Origin: Opeltia flavorubescens
Taxonomy: Eukaryota > Ascomycota > Lecanoromycetes > Teloschistales > Teloschistaceae
Length of the DNA: 64,000 nucleotides
NCBI GenBank assembly: GCA_000442125.1
Contig: KE546975.1
Span: 496,001 to 560,000 of the forward strand
Reading direction: 5' to 3'
Both the position numbers and the translations under genes were made by a program. How positions within the stretch are numbered: position 1 is the stretch's first letter; each line of letters begins with the position of its first letter. Below, piece by piece: positions 21,844 to 32,920 of this stretch. Under the pieces are notes generated by a model. That model was not told where the DNA came from. It saw only the letters and a list, made by a program, of their open reading frames with translations, and did not search any database.

Positions 21844-22854
21844 AGGTCAACCAAGCTCGAGAGACCGCTAAAAAGATTGGATCAAGCCAATAGCCTGATC
21901 GATCGGGAATTCGTCCGCCTCTTTTTTATCTATCGGATTACTCCAGAATGATGTCTCGAAATATGTACAGGATCTTCGATTCTCGTCTGGGAAAATTGGA
22001 ATTGACTAGCGTATATTATTTGACAGGGAGCAGACTTGGGGTCGTCGCTTCTGATATCCGTAAACGCTTTGGCTGGTAATTGTCAAAGATCGAAAAGGAC
22101 GAGCAGTAGGCGGGTTAAGAAAGATCGAGCTAGATGCAAGGTTTTATCATCAAGGTATTCTGGCCGAATGGCAGGTGACGCACAACGCAAGAAGCGTGAG
22201 AGAAACAAAAAGTGTGATTCGAATGCCGGGAGATGATCTGTCAGAAGATATGGGCGGCAATTAGTCCGGTGATTTTATTAAAAGAAGGATGAGAATAGAA
22301 TCAGGTGACAGTTGGGAATTGGTTGTCTTGATTATGTGACATGGCCCAGCCGCGATAAGAAGAGCTTATGCAGTTGACAGTGAAACTTTGTTCTTGCATT
22401 CACACCGCTTCAACACATCAGTTGACAGGACTTTGGCTATAAAGAATTGGCTGTGGTTCAACGTTGGAACGGACCTGTTGCTGCAGCGGACCGCTCACTG
22501 GACCGTACTCGTATTGTATGCTCGGCCGTTGAGTAGCATAATTCCCGACTTCGCTCGACGCGGTTGCATCTTCTTCTCAAGATCATGGATTGTCTAGCTC
22601 TCTATGTGTCTAAAATAAGTAATGCAGCACCTTCCTAAACATATGCTGTTCGCTACACCTAATGAATGAAAGTATGAATTACGCTTCTAGTAACTGCGGA
22701 TATTTTCTCGATTCATTTGAGTGTGCAGCATGTTTTTCGCTGTTGAAGTTTCTTTATCCGTTGTCAAGTCCAGATCATTGGTTCTGATGCATCCGCCGTC
22801 ACTGCACCTCCTTTTGTGATCCCTAGACATTGGATTGGGTAGCAGAGAATCAAG
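21844..22854. promoter_or_regulatory. Divergent region, unknown gene / Artemis-like gene
   Basis: About 1 kb upstream of both divergently transcribed genes. Open frames of up to 160 codons overlapping the unknown gene are antisense shadows. The rest is unremarkable, with no repeat or RNA gene recognised. Confidence 0.45.
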
Positions 22855-25739
22855 ATGTCGACATTTAGAGGAGTGGTTGCCGGTGAGGGCTCCACCGACT
22901 ATACAACTGGAATGGCATTGCTCATCTTGTTGACCAGAATTCCCTGACATACGAGGTCCGCAGAATAATCCATCGCCCGTTGCTCCACTAATCCTCTCCA
23001 GTCGATTACTTTCGCACAATCGCCGGTCGAGTCCCGCCCCTTGCATGTTTCCTCAGCCATGTACATAGTGACCATCTTCAAGGTCTAGAATCCTTGAAGG
23101 CGCCCTTTGTCTATTGCTCAAGCTCCACTCGTGAGGTAGTAACCCTCGGATACGTAGATTCGTTCAATGTCTAACATGCCTAGCTGCTGTTACGTATCGA
23201 GAGGTATCCACACAGGATGAACTTTGCTAAAGGAATCCTTGAAGCCAAACGACAACACTACAGACACCTTAAGATGCTCTTAGTATAACATCCAAGTAAG
23301 GCGCCTGCAAGTTGAGTATCTGATTTTTACAGAAACCAATTCCATTGAATACGCCAACAGAGATCGAGCTGAAGCCCAGCTACTCGATCAGGGTGACGTT
23401 GTTCGATGTATCATTGCTCTGTCCTGGTAATATGAACCGATCTGATCGCATCAGGCGAATCATTGTCCTGGTGCGGTCATGTTTCTTATCGAAGGCAACA
23501 ATAAGGCCATTATCTACACCGGGGATATCCGAGGCAGGTGATCCCAAGTATCGGATACCTGCGGTGCTCATTTCGAATATAGCTGAACCGTGGTGGGTGA
23601 ACTCAATTGTACGGCAGCCTGCCATGATTTCCTACGTCAATGGACTCCGCGCGCTTGACAAAGTCTATCTCGATACTACCTTTGCGGTTAATGAAGATCC
23701 GTACAGGACATTTCCAACTAAAGCTCAGGGCTTGAGTAAACTTTTGGCGGAAGTGTCCAAGTTCCCTGACAACACAAGGTTTCATCTTAACACCTGGACT
23801 TTGGGGTATGAGGAAGTATGGGTTGCACTATCGGCGCACTTAAAATCCCAGGTAAGTCGAAATCATTCATCCAAACAGTCGGTCAAGATGTCAAATGTGC
23901 CTAGATACATGTCGATGACTACAAATGGAGACTCTACAGCTCACTAGCCATATCTAACAGCACATCAATATCTGTGGAAGGGGCGGCATTATGTGGTTTT
24001 CATGTCGGTAATCATCGTCAACTAGGATGTCTGACCAGGGATGATTCGGTAAGATTGCATAGCTGCGAATACGGGACCCGATGTAAGACGATAGAGACCT
24101 CCGCCAACACCGTCTGGATTACTCCCTTGGTTAGTCATTCTGAGGAGGGAATAATTCCGGAAGTCGGAGCTGGTGGTGGTTGTGAAGATCTTGTTCAAAA
24201 TCACGAACTTGAGCTGGCTGACAGTCAGACCAAAGATGAGCTGATCGAGCTCTGTAGAAATCAGATCTCGAGTAACGAACGGCTCGATCAGACAATCCAT
24301 CTTATCCAAGATGCATCACGTTCTCGGAGGAAGGGTGTAGCTCTCAATCGGCTTGGTGTATCTCTTACGGAAGACACGATTCCCTTGAGGAGCCTCGCGC
24401 ATCTATTAAGCAAACTTGCTGAGCAAGATCATAGCCTGCAGGACAGTCCCAGATTTCTCCAACGCGCCCTTCATGGGCACGAACCAGCCCCTGTCATGGG
24501 GCCGAGGGATTCACTAGAGAATTCCTCGAGACGTTTAGTACTTATTGGAGCACTTGGAAATAGGTGGGGCTGACATGGTACTAGTGGTTTCCATATTCCC
24601 GCCATTCGTCGTATGATGAAATGTGTCACTTCCTTGCCGTTTTGAAACCAATGGATGTGTACCCGTGCGTCACAGATGAGGTGAATTCGACCAGTGGCGT
24701 GTACATTGAAATGCTTTTCGGGAGACTATGCTCTGGCTCAAGCTTCTCATACGACGATGATGTGCGCTTGGTAAAAGCCAAAACTGGAGGATCACCTAGC
24801 GGACACAGCTCGTTGAAAGACGTACTCGTACGACTCGACACTACCTCACCTGAGCATGTTCTGCCTGATTCGCATCGTACCCGCGATCTTGCATCCAGGG
24901 CTTCGACTTCGGGGCCCCTCAAGTCGGTCGGCTCGGCAACTTCAGAGATCACGCTGAGCTCGTCCAATTCTAAGAGGCGCCAAAGCATTTCACGTTCGAG
25001 TCCTCGAAAGAAAGCTCAAACGACGTCTCGGATGTACGTATATGAGTCAACAAAGAGAAAATCTGACAAGGTTGTTACCGGATCTCTTTCGGTGTGGATG
25101 GAATCTTCAGACATAGACTCTGATTCACTGAAACGAACGGAGACCGAATTAGCGGAAGATTCGAATATTATTGCCCTCGTTCGTGGGCGAAGAGCGTCGG
25201 CGAGCTCGGCAAGGATATCTACTGATGGCGAAGAAAGCCATACACCCTCGACGGCTTGTGCTATGCAATCACAGGACAAGCCAGGTTCTTGGAACGAACG
25301 TCATTGTAGGCCCGAAGTAAAGTGTACAGGGTATCCCAGTTCTGTTCCTACCAGTAAAGGCACCTGTACAGGAATTCAGCCGTGCTCTTATGAAGATGGG
25401 ATGCAGCTTTGCCCCAACGATGCTTCAGACATATCAGTATCAAATACTGAAGCCAGGTTAGAACGCGATCCAAGAACTCGGTCGGACAAAGCTATCGAGA
25501 AAGCAACGAATCTAGATCCAGACCCTAACACACAGCTATCCACAATTCGGTCAAATCGCGCGCAATCAAATTTAGGCTCAGCTGAAACGGTTTCAACCTG
25601 GACGCCGGACGCACATAGAATACAGCATTGCAAACATATATACGATTTAGTCTCGTGCGACGACGGATATGCCTGGGGGAATGATTGCGTTCTATTTTCG
25701 ACGGATAAGGGACGCGAGGACAAGGAAGTAGAAATTTGA
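22855..25739 (+). CDS. Artemis/Pso2-like DNA-repair metallo-beta-lactamase nuclease
   Basis: Beta-CASP/DRMBL nuclease of the SNM1-Pso2-Artemis group, which trims DNA ends or crosslinks in the nucleus. Nine exons: 22,855-22,882; 22,938-22,955; 23,002-23,135; 23,184-23,282; 23,333-23,407; 23,455-23,533; 23,583-23,851; 23,905-24,537; 24,585-25,739. They sum to 2,490 bp, 829 residues. The start reads [20 protein letters not shown]. The metal motif SHVHSDH is at 34-40, followed by [51 protein letters not shown] and the C-terminal [21 protein letters not shown]. The last about 330 residues are Ser/Arg-rich and low in complexity with SSPRKK. Intron 6 is GC-AG. It converges on urease, with 349 bp between stops. 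Confidence 0.9.
23534..23582 (+). other. GC-AG intron in the Artemis-like gene
   Basis: The splice joining GDIR to AEPWW must leave one base of the Ala codon on the left. Only G|GCAGGT meets that phase. The nearby GT at 23,538 would put a stop immediately after the junction. The intron is 49 bp with acceptor ATATAG. GC donors with a strong flanking AG|GCAGGT match are a known minor class in fungi. Confidence 0.8.
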
Positions 25740-26088
25740 CTAAAACAGGACTGGGTCCGAGCCGGAATCAAATGACAGCAAGAATACCTTGTCCATCCAC
25801 AATATTGTCTGCTCCTTGATTGTGTTATCGTCAACGACAAGGCCCTATATGTAAGTTAAATCATTCGTTTTAAATATCGTACTTGTATCTGAATGATTTG
25901 TCGCTTGTCTTTCTGTGTACTTGTATTGTACGAAAGACTCTTGACTTCATTTGTGCAAGAATTGCATCACAGATATCTTAAAAGCCCAGCGACCTAGATG
26001 TGATAACACGCTCTGTTGCCAAACAATGAATCGGAAGTCACAGGTACATATCCGATTGACCAACTCCAGAGTGTCAACATCTGCAACT
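25740..26088. other. Convergent 3' intergenic region
   Basis: A 349-bp spacer between the Artemis-like and urease stops. It contains only short frames, one of which runs antisense into the last urease exon. Nothing else is recognised. Confidence 0.5.
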
Positions 26089-28992
26089 TCAGTAAATGTA
26101 GAATTGCTGTGTGAGTGGGAGCGTGATTGCGGGCTCGGCCTTGCATGGGATACCGTTGGCTTCAACGAGCTTTTTGAATGATTAGCACCAATATCCCATC
26201 CAAGCTATCAATGTGGACGAAGAGTGACTGACATAAGTCTCGGGATCAACCCTCATTTTAGGCATTGAGTCATTATACTTCATGTCCTTCTTGCCAATGT
26301 TACGGCAATTGCGGACTGCTTCGATGCGCTTACGAAGTCCATAGGATTTGATCATTCCAGAAGTGACAGAAACCTGAGATACGAAGGTGACTGATGTAGC
26401 AGGATTGAAAGCCTATGGAGTGCACAAGATCAGCTGGAAGATACGACAAGAACCTATGTCCATTGTTCTAGGAAGACCTACTCCGAACATTGGACGCATG
26501 ATAACAGGCTGCACGGTCGATACGGAGGCGTTCGGATCCCCCTGAGGAGCAATCAGTGATATGATACTAGTCCTCGACAGCAATTGACGGTTTACCATTT
26601 GGGAATAAGCAATCATCCCGCTCTTAACAACCATGCTTGGCTTGGTGCCAAAGTTCGCTGGAGTCCATAGTACCAGATCGGCAATTTTACCCACCTCAAC
26701 ACTGCCGATCACATGGCTCATTCCCTGGGCAATTGCTGGATTGATTGTGTACTTGCTAATGTATCGCTTAATACGAAAATTATCGGCTCCCGTACCCTTG
26801 TCCTCGGGGAGAGCGCCTCGTTGGACCTTGTTTTTGTGCGCTGTGTTCCAAGTCCGGAGTATCACTTCACCACACCTACCCATGGCTTGAGAATCCGACG
26901 ACATCATGCTGATAGCACCAAGATCGTGAAGTACGTCCTCGGCGGCAATAGTTTCCGCTCTGATCCGGGACTCTGCGAAAGCAACATCCTCCGGTATATT
27001 CTTTGACAGGTGATGGCAAATCATTACCATATCGAGATGCTCGTCCAACGTATTTCGTGTGTATGGTCGAGTCGGATTGGTGCTACTAGGAAGGACGTTG
27101 CTATGTTCAACGACTGAGATAATGTCAGGAGCATGACCGCCGCCAGCACCTTCTGTATGATATGTATGTATAGTTCGGCCATTGATGGCTGCGATCGTCT
27201 GCTCGACAAAGCCTGATTCGTTGAGCGTATCGGTATGTATTAGGCATTGAACGTCTTGCTCGTCACAAACGCGGAGGCAGGCATCTATTGCCGCTGGGTG
27301 ACTACCCCAGTCCTCGTGGAGCTTCAACCCGGCAGCACCGGCCATACATTGTTCTCGCAGCCCTTTCAAGCCACTGTCGTTGCCTTTACCTGTAATCCCG
27401 ACGTTGACTGGTAGCTCGTCGCAGGCTTGGAGCATTTGTCGCACGTGTGTTTGTCCAGGGGTGCAGGTTGTTGCATTTGTACCAGTGCTTGGTCCAGTCC
27501 CGCCCCCCAGAAAAGTTGTGATACCAGCAGCAATAGACTCGTATGCTTGTTGTGGACAGACAAAGTGAATATGAGTATCGATGCCGCCGGCGGTGACCAT
27601 TTTGCCTTCGCCTGCGATGACATCCGTACCGCAACCTACTATCATCGTTGGAGAGACCCCATCCATAACGTCGGGATTCCCTGCTTTACCTATTCCAACA
27701 ATAACTCCATCCTTAACACCAATATCCGCTTTATATATTCCTTTCCAGTCTACAATCAAAGCGTTGGTAATAACCGTATCCAGTGAATCTGCCTGGCCTT
27801 GACCGCTCGCTTGTGCCATGCCATCTCGCAACGTTTTGCCTCCACCGAATTTACACTCGTCGCCATAAACGGTGAAATCTTCTTCGACCTTGATCCAAAG
27901 ATCTGTCGATCCCAGGCGGACAAGATCACCGGTAGTAGGCCCAAACATTTCAGCGTAAGCATCCCGATTCATGCTTGTGGCTTCAGGGGCATGTTCATCT
28001 GTCGAAGAGTCTGATATACTTGCGAAACCTCCATCTTGAAGAATCTTCTCGATTTGTCCAAACCGCGACAGATCGACCGGTCCGGACGCAGCACCGTTGC
28101 CACCACTTATGATTCGTCGACCGGCTATCTCAACGATATTCACTGTCTTACTGTCCCCCGGCTCGAAGCGTACGGACGTTCCAGCTGGTACATCAAGGAA
28201 GAAGCCGTACGCCTTGCGACGGTCGAATTCCAATTGAGGGTTGACTTCGATCAGATGATAATGAGATCCAACCCAAGCCACTGTCAGTCAGAACTTCTAA
28301 GTTTATATTGATGCCGATAAGCTTACCTGTATGGGTCTATCACCCCTGCTCGTAAAACGTAAGCTCCTTCGCTTCCTACCTTCATGAAGTATGATCTTCC
28401 CTTCTTTGACCGGAATCACGGCCCCTGGCATTCTGTGGGGCTGGAATTCTTCGGTGTTATATGGTGGAAACTGATCTACCGAAGGGATTGGTAGAAAACT
28501 GCCGTATAAAGCCTTCTCAAGGTCGCCATCATCTGAACTGATTGGGTGATGGACTGTGACGAGATAGGTACCAGTGGGAAACGTTCCTTCAACCATGACT
28601 TCTGAGAGAGACGCGACGACGGAAGGCAAGACATGTCTCCGACCGAGCATGGACTTCCCAAGAGCCATGAGATCGGCCACAGAATGATTGCCATCCCGTA
28701 TCAACTATCAACAGTACTGAGCGCTGATGCTTCAATCCCATGTATTGGCCAGTCACCTCTTGCAGGTTGCTAGATATCAGGGCCTGTCGTGGGTTAAGAT
28801 TAATGTTGAGTATTGCACACAAAGGTCTCAACGTACAGTAGCTTCGGCATGGTTGAGTCTGACACCCCTGGCAAGGCGGCGTTGAGCAAGCAAGCCGACC
28901 TGAGAGATTACGAGCTTATCGAGCTACCACATAGAATTAATCTGTGCCGTGTGGCGAATGGGAATGCCTACTTCTTTCGGGACTAAATGCAT
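26089..28992 (-). CDS. ure1: Urease, fused fungal gamma-beta-alpha chain
   Basis: Nickel urease hydrolyses urea to ammonia and carbamate in the cytosol. Eight exons: 28,972-28,992; 28,837-28,923; 28,757-28,783; 28,327-28,704; 26,596-28,272; 26,482-26,541; 26,233-26,412; 26,089-26,169. They total 2,511 bp, 836 residues, the normal fungal length. The start is [17 protein letters not shown] (gamma-like), then the beta-like [18 protein letters not shown], then the alpha domain. Nickel ligands appear in THIHF, the carbamylated Lys in [10 protein letters not shown], His in [12 protein letters not shown] and Asp in [11 protein letters not shown]. The flap Cys/His is in MICHHLSKN. The protein ends QQFYIY. 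Accessory Ni-insertion genes are not in the window. One intron has an unusual acceptor (separate entry). If transcripts do not splice there, the gene would be broken. Confidence 0.93.
28273..28326 (-). other. Urease intron with apparent GG acceptor
   Basis: The donor GTAAGC follows DRPIQ. The frame and the family's invariant RPIQ-VGSHYH junction require the exon to resume at 28,272, making the last two intron bases GG (CTTGG). The nearest AG (TGACAG, ending at 28,281) shifts frame and hits a stop after nine codons. Use of a poor donor GTGATA inside the previous exon would save the frame but delete GDRPIQ. Either the acceptor is non-canonical or one base differs from the living allele. Confidence 0.7.
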
Positions 28993-29401
28993 CGTAGAGA
29001 TTTGCGAACAGGCAATTAAGAACTACAAGAGTGTTTCACGTGAGGGGATACCCATTTGTTGTGTGCCGGATTCTGCAAAGGAAGTAGGGATAGGTATGGT
29101 GGGGCATTTAGCAATTTCTGGTCAGTCAAAGCCTGGGTGCGGCAGGACTCAAAGTATAGACCACAAACGAAGAAACTAGGAAAAGACACGTGAAATTCGT
29201 TGAGGAAAGCAATTAATATTCTCCGCAGTCAAGATCTGCTTATCCCTGCACTAACAGACGACTCACCAGTAAACTGAGTCAGAGCGCGCTACCAAATAGC
29301 AGTACAGGTACGGCCAACCCTTCAATACTCGAAAAGGAACATCAGCCTCGAGAGCAATTGACGGTCCTAGGGTCACACTCAAATACCTCGATCTTCCAGG
29401 T
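28993..29401. promoter_or_regulatory. Urease upstream region / HMG gene 3' end
   Basis: A 409-bp spacer; both neighbours are on the minus strand, so it holds the urease promoter and the HMG-box gene's 3' untranslated region. A 76-codon frame at 28,949-29,179 is antisense to the urease start and looks spurious. Confidence 0.45.
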
Positions 29402-30818
29402 TCAGATGTCGGCAGCTTCACTCTTACGCTTCTTTCGCTTCTGCTTCAGATCCCCGTCTTTTCTAGACTTGGCAGGGGAGCCGCTGGTTTCTCGATGGAT
29501 CTCTTTTCTTGGCTCGGTAAATTCGTCCATTACCCTCGCGTCACGCTTCTTGGAGGTCTTCCTCTTGGTTCCAATCTCGGGGGTTCTAGGCCTCCGATCG
29601 ATCGAGGCAGCCTCTTTGACAACCGGTGCCCTCCTTTCCACTCGCTCCTTTGCGCCTTTCCCACGCTTACTCGCGCGAGGTGACTTTGGGGGCGAAACCA
29701 CTTTTGGCGGCTCAGGAGTCTCTTCCTCTTCCTCGGAGGAGCTACCATCCGATTCTTCTTCGTCTTCTTCCCCTACACTATCAACCTTATGATCATGATC
29801 CGATACCGGATCTAGGACTGGATCAGGAATCGTTCCTGTTTGCCGTTGCTCGTCGAAGAGCTGCTGCGCCTCCTCCTTGGTGAATTCAGGGATGGGACGT
29901 CCCGCTTTGTATGCTTCAACTTTTTTCTTGTATGCGGCATAGTTGCATCCATAAAGATGTTTCCAATGCTTGGCAACTTGTTAAGTACTCGCATTCGAAG
30001 TCTGTGAGTTAAGAGCTTACCAATTTCTCTTCGTCTGCCATGGTATTCCATCTTTGTGTTCCTTCATCAGCGACCTGCTTGGCACTGGCACCAGATCCCA
30101 TGTCCTTCGCGATGCCCTCGCGTGCATATGACATATATAAAAAGTATGGTGTGATTGGTCGCTTCGGCGCATTTTTGTCATGAGGCGCGCGCTTTCTCTT
30201 CTTAACTTCTCCTTGGTCCAGTGCGGGCGCTGGAGTCGCCACTCGTCCACTGAAAAGCCCGCTTTCGCCTCCGAGCGGATTGGCAAAATTCAGGAGCTCG
30301 AGGGAGGAGCCGGTCCCTTTCCCGATGACAGTATTTGTATGGGCGATGTACGCGCGCGATAGATCTTGGACAGCGGATTGAAGGGTCGCAAGGCCTGTGA
30401 CGACCTTAGGGGTAAATGTCAGTTGAGCTTGAACGGGATCGAATGCGCCTCGATGAATATCGCACGCCAATTGAAATACGATTTCGCAGACATTACATAA
30501 CGGGCGAGTCAGTAGGTGAACAGCTTGCATTGCCCATGCGACCTCTTCACGCGTCAGATAACGCGAGGGGTGTTGAATTGTCGCAGACTTCGCGCGAATC
30601 ACGATAGTAGTGAGATCTGAAGCCATGTCGTTGTTCTGGACGCGGGATTGATCTTTTGTAGTATATGGATCGCGACCAAGTGATGTAAAGCGAGTTTAAT
30701 TCAACAGAACGTAATGAAATGAACTCACAGAATCCCTCGTGCGTACAAAGTCTTCGATACTAATTTGTAGACTTGTTGAATCTTTTGCTGGCTCTTCACT
30801 CTTCTTTGGCCGAGCCAT
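29402..30818 (-). CDS. HMG-box DNA-binding protein
   Basis: A single HMG box (about residues 107-180: KRPITPYFLYMSYAREG, then HWKHLYGCNYAAYKKKV) binds DNA in the nucleus. The N-terminus MARPKKSEEPAKDST leads to IEDFVRTRDS, which joins VVTGLATLQSAVQDLSRAY across a 324-bp intron, matching the arrangement I know from related fungal proteins. The tail is acidic (EEDEEESDGSSSEEEEE) then very basic, ending KQKRKKRKSEAADI. Exons 30,729-30,818, 30,021-30,404 and 29,402-29,968 give 346 residues; the second intron is 52 bp. An in-frame ATG at 30,824 adds MV. Alternatively an ATG at 30,626 opens an in-frame 74-codon extension into exon 2, giving 390 residues. This is the last gene before the AT-rich block. 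Confidence 0.82.
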
Positions 30819-31199
30819 CACCATCAGTAGACGTTTGTGTTGCTGTGAGTTTGGAGGTTGGGGGTTGTGGGGGTGTTTAAGCTAGATTTCCGGGCACGCT
30901 AAAGGCCTGTTGAGCCCGCTCGAATAGGCGGTAATTTGGGCAGCACGCCTCAGAAAAGAAATTGTGTACTGCTTCATTGCTACGATTACATACCGACAAG
31001 CTCTATCATTTACGTGTCCTATTCAGTTCTTTCTTGGCCAGAAATATATACGTGCTGGAGAAATTGAAGAATATATCTACGATATAAATATATTAATAAA
31101 TTGTAATTAATTTATTTTTAATAGCTATTAAACTTAATAAAACTAAATTATATTAGCAAAACTTTTTTTGATATAAAAAATATTAAATAATAATATAAT
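30819..31199. other. HMG gene promoter and boundary to the AT-rich isochore
   Basis: Composition is normal, with a G-rich run near 30,850-30,880, up to about 31,050. It then changes within about 50 bp to nearly pure A/T, just before the first LTR. No gene is seen. Confidence 0.6.
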
Positions 31200-32920
31200 T
31201 ATATGGCCGGAGGCCCAGCAGGCGTAAAATCTATAAAAGGTAGGGCTATATTTAATATAAATAGCGTTTATATTTTATAAAAACTCTACGGGCTTTAAAC
31301 TACTAATATTTTAATAATTAATTCTATTATTATTTAAATAGATATTTTCTATATTCTACTATATAGCTCCGTTAATTTAAAATTTATAGATAATTTATTT
31401 AATAATTTTATAGTTTTAATTATTTTTTAATTATAAGCAATTATTTAATAAAATAAAAATAAAAATTAAAAAAAAAACTTTATATATAAATTTTAAAACA
31501 GCTAGAAATTTTATAAAAAGGCCGAATAATAAAATTTAAAAATAATAAATAAAATTCGTTTAAAAATCTAAATAAATATAATAAAAATAATTTAATAAAC
31601 GAATTTTTATTCGGTATAAAAATATTAAAATAACAAATAATTAAATAAGCAAAATTTTTAAAAAATTAATTTTATTAAAAAAAAACTAAAATATAAATAT
31701 TATAAAATCGATTTTATATTTAGGAATTAAAATTAAAAAATAAATTATTAAAAATTTATTTATAAATTATTAAATTAAAAATTAGTATAAATTATTAAAA
31801 ATAATATAATAATAATTATTGTTAATTTTTTTTAAATAAAAAAAAAGCTAATAGATTATAAAAATTTAGCGAATAACTATATATTAAATATAAATATTTA
31901 ATATTATAGCTTATTTAATATAAAATATATATTAATATTTTATAAAAAAAAATTTTTATAAAAAAAAATTTATTAAATAATTTCTAGATATAATAATAAA
32001 TTTTAAATTTAATAATATAATTATAATAAATTATTGAATATTAAAAATAAATCGTTTATTTAAAATAGTTTTAATAAATATTATAAAAATATATTTAATA
32101 ATTTAATAATTCGAAATATATAAATAAAAATTCAGCTAAAATTTATAAAATAACTAGAATTGTAATAAATATTTATATTTAATTAATAATTATAATAATA
32201 ATATAATAGTTTAAATTATTTAATAAATAAATTTATAAAAAAACTTTATTTATAAATTAAAGTAGATAAATAAATTAATAATAAATTTTTATAAAATTTT
32301 AAAAAATCGAAAATTTATTAAACTATTTTAATATAATATATTAAACTAGAATAATATTAATAAAAAATAGCTATTATCTATAAATTAAAATATATAATTT
32401 TTAATAAAAATATTTAATTCTTTAAATAAAATAGTTAAAAAAAAATTTATAAAAAAAAATTTAAATTATAATAAAAATAATAATTAAAGATTAATTAAAT
32501 ATTTAAAAAATAAAAAAAAAAATTTTTAAAATAAAATATTAAATTTATAAAGTTAAAAAAAATAAAATAAATAATTTTATATATTTTAAATTTATAAAAA
32601 AATAAAAAATATATAATAAAAGAAAAAAAATATAGAAAAAAAAATTTTAATATATATCGCTATTATATTAAAATTACCCGCGATTAAATAATAAATATTT
32701 ATTATAATAATTTTTCAATATATTAATATTTTTATAAAATTTTAAATAATTTATTATTTGATTAATTCTAATATAAAAAAAATTTTATTTTATAAATATT
32801 TATTAAAAATTTTTTTTATTTAAAAATCGAATAGTTTTAAAGTAAATTAAAATAGTAAATAATTATTAAATCCTATTTTATAAATTTTATCTATTAGATA
32901 TAAATTTTATAGATAGTTAT
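31200..32920 (+). mobile_element. Gypsy-1 fragment: LTR plus gag region
   Basis: An LTR of about 213 bp (31,200-31,412) is followed by about 1.5 kb colinear with the gag region of the next copy. The next LTR begins directly at its end, so it is a truncated or recombined copy. It is a broken fossil with very many changes. Age cannot be dated because RIP mutates quickly. Confidence 0.8.

Noticed and set aside
23333-23454. A different reading frame over 23,333-23,430 that at first looked like part of the nuclease
   Set aside because: It ran into stops and needed a 28-bp intron out of phase. The alternative frame ([12 protein letters not shown]) with a 47-bp GT-AG intron matches the family and keeps the total frame.
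10000-25739. RAD50 and the Artemis-like nuclease as a repair gene cluster
   Set aside because: They are about 8.6 kb apart with unrelated genes between them and have separate promoters.
25951-26181. 76-codon plus-strand frame
   Set aside because: It is antisense to the last urease exon, whose [13 protein letters not shown] to QQFYIY end is clear on the other strand.
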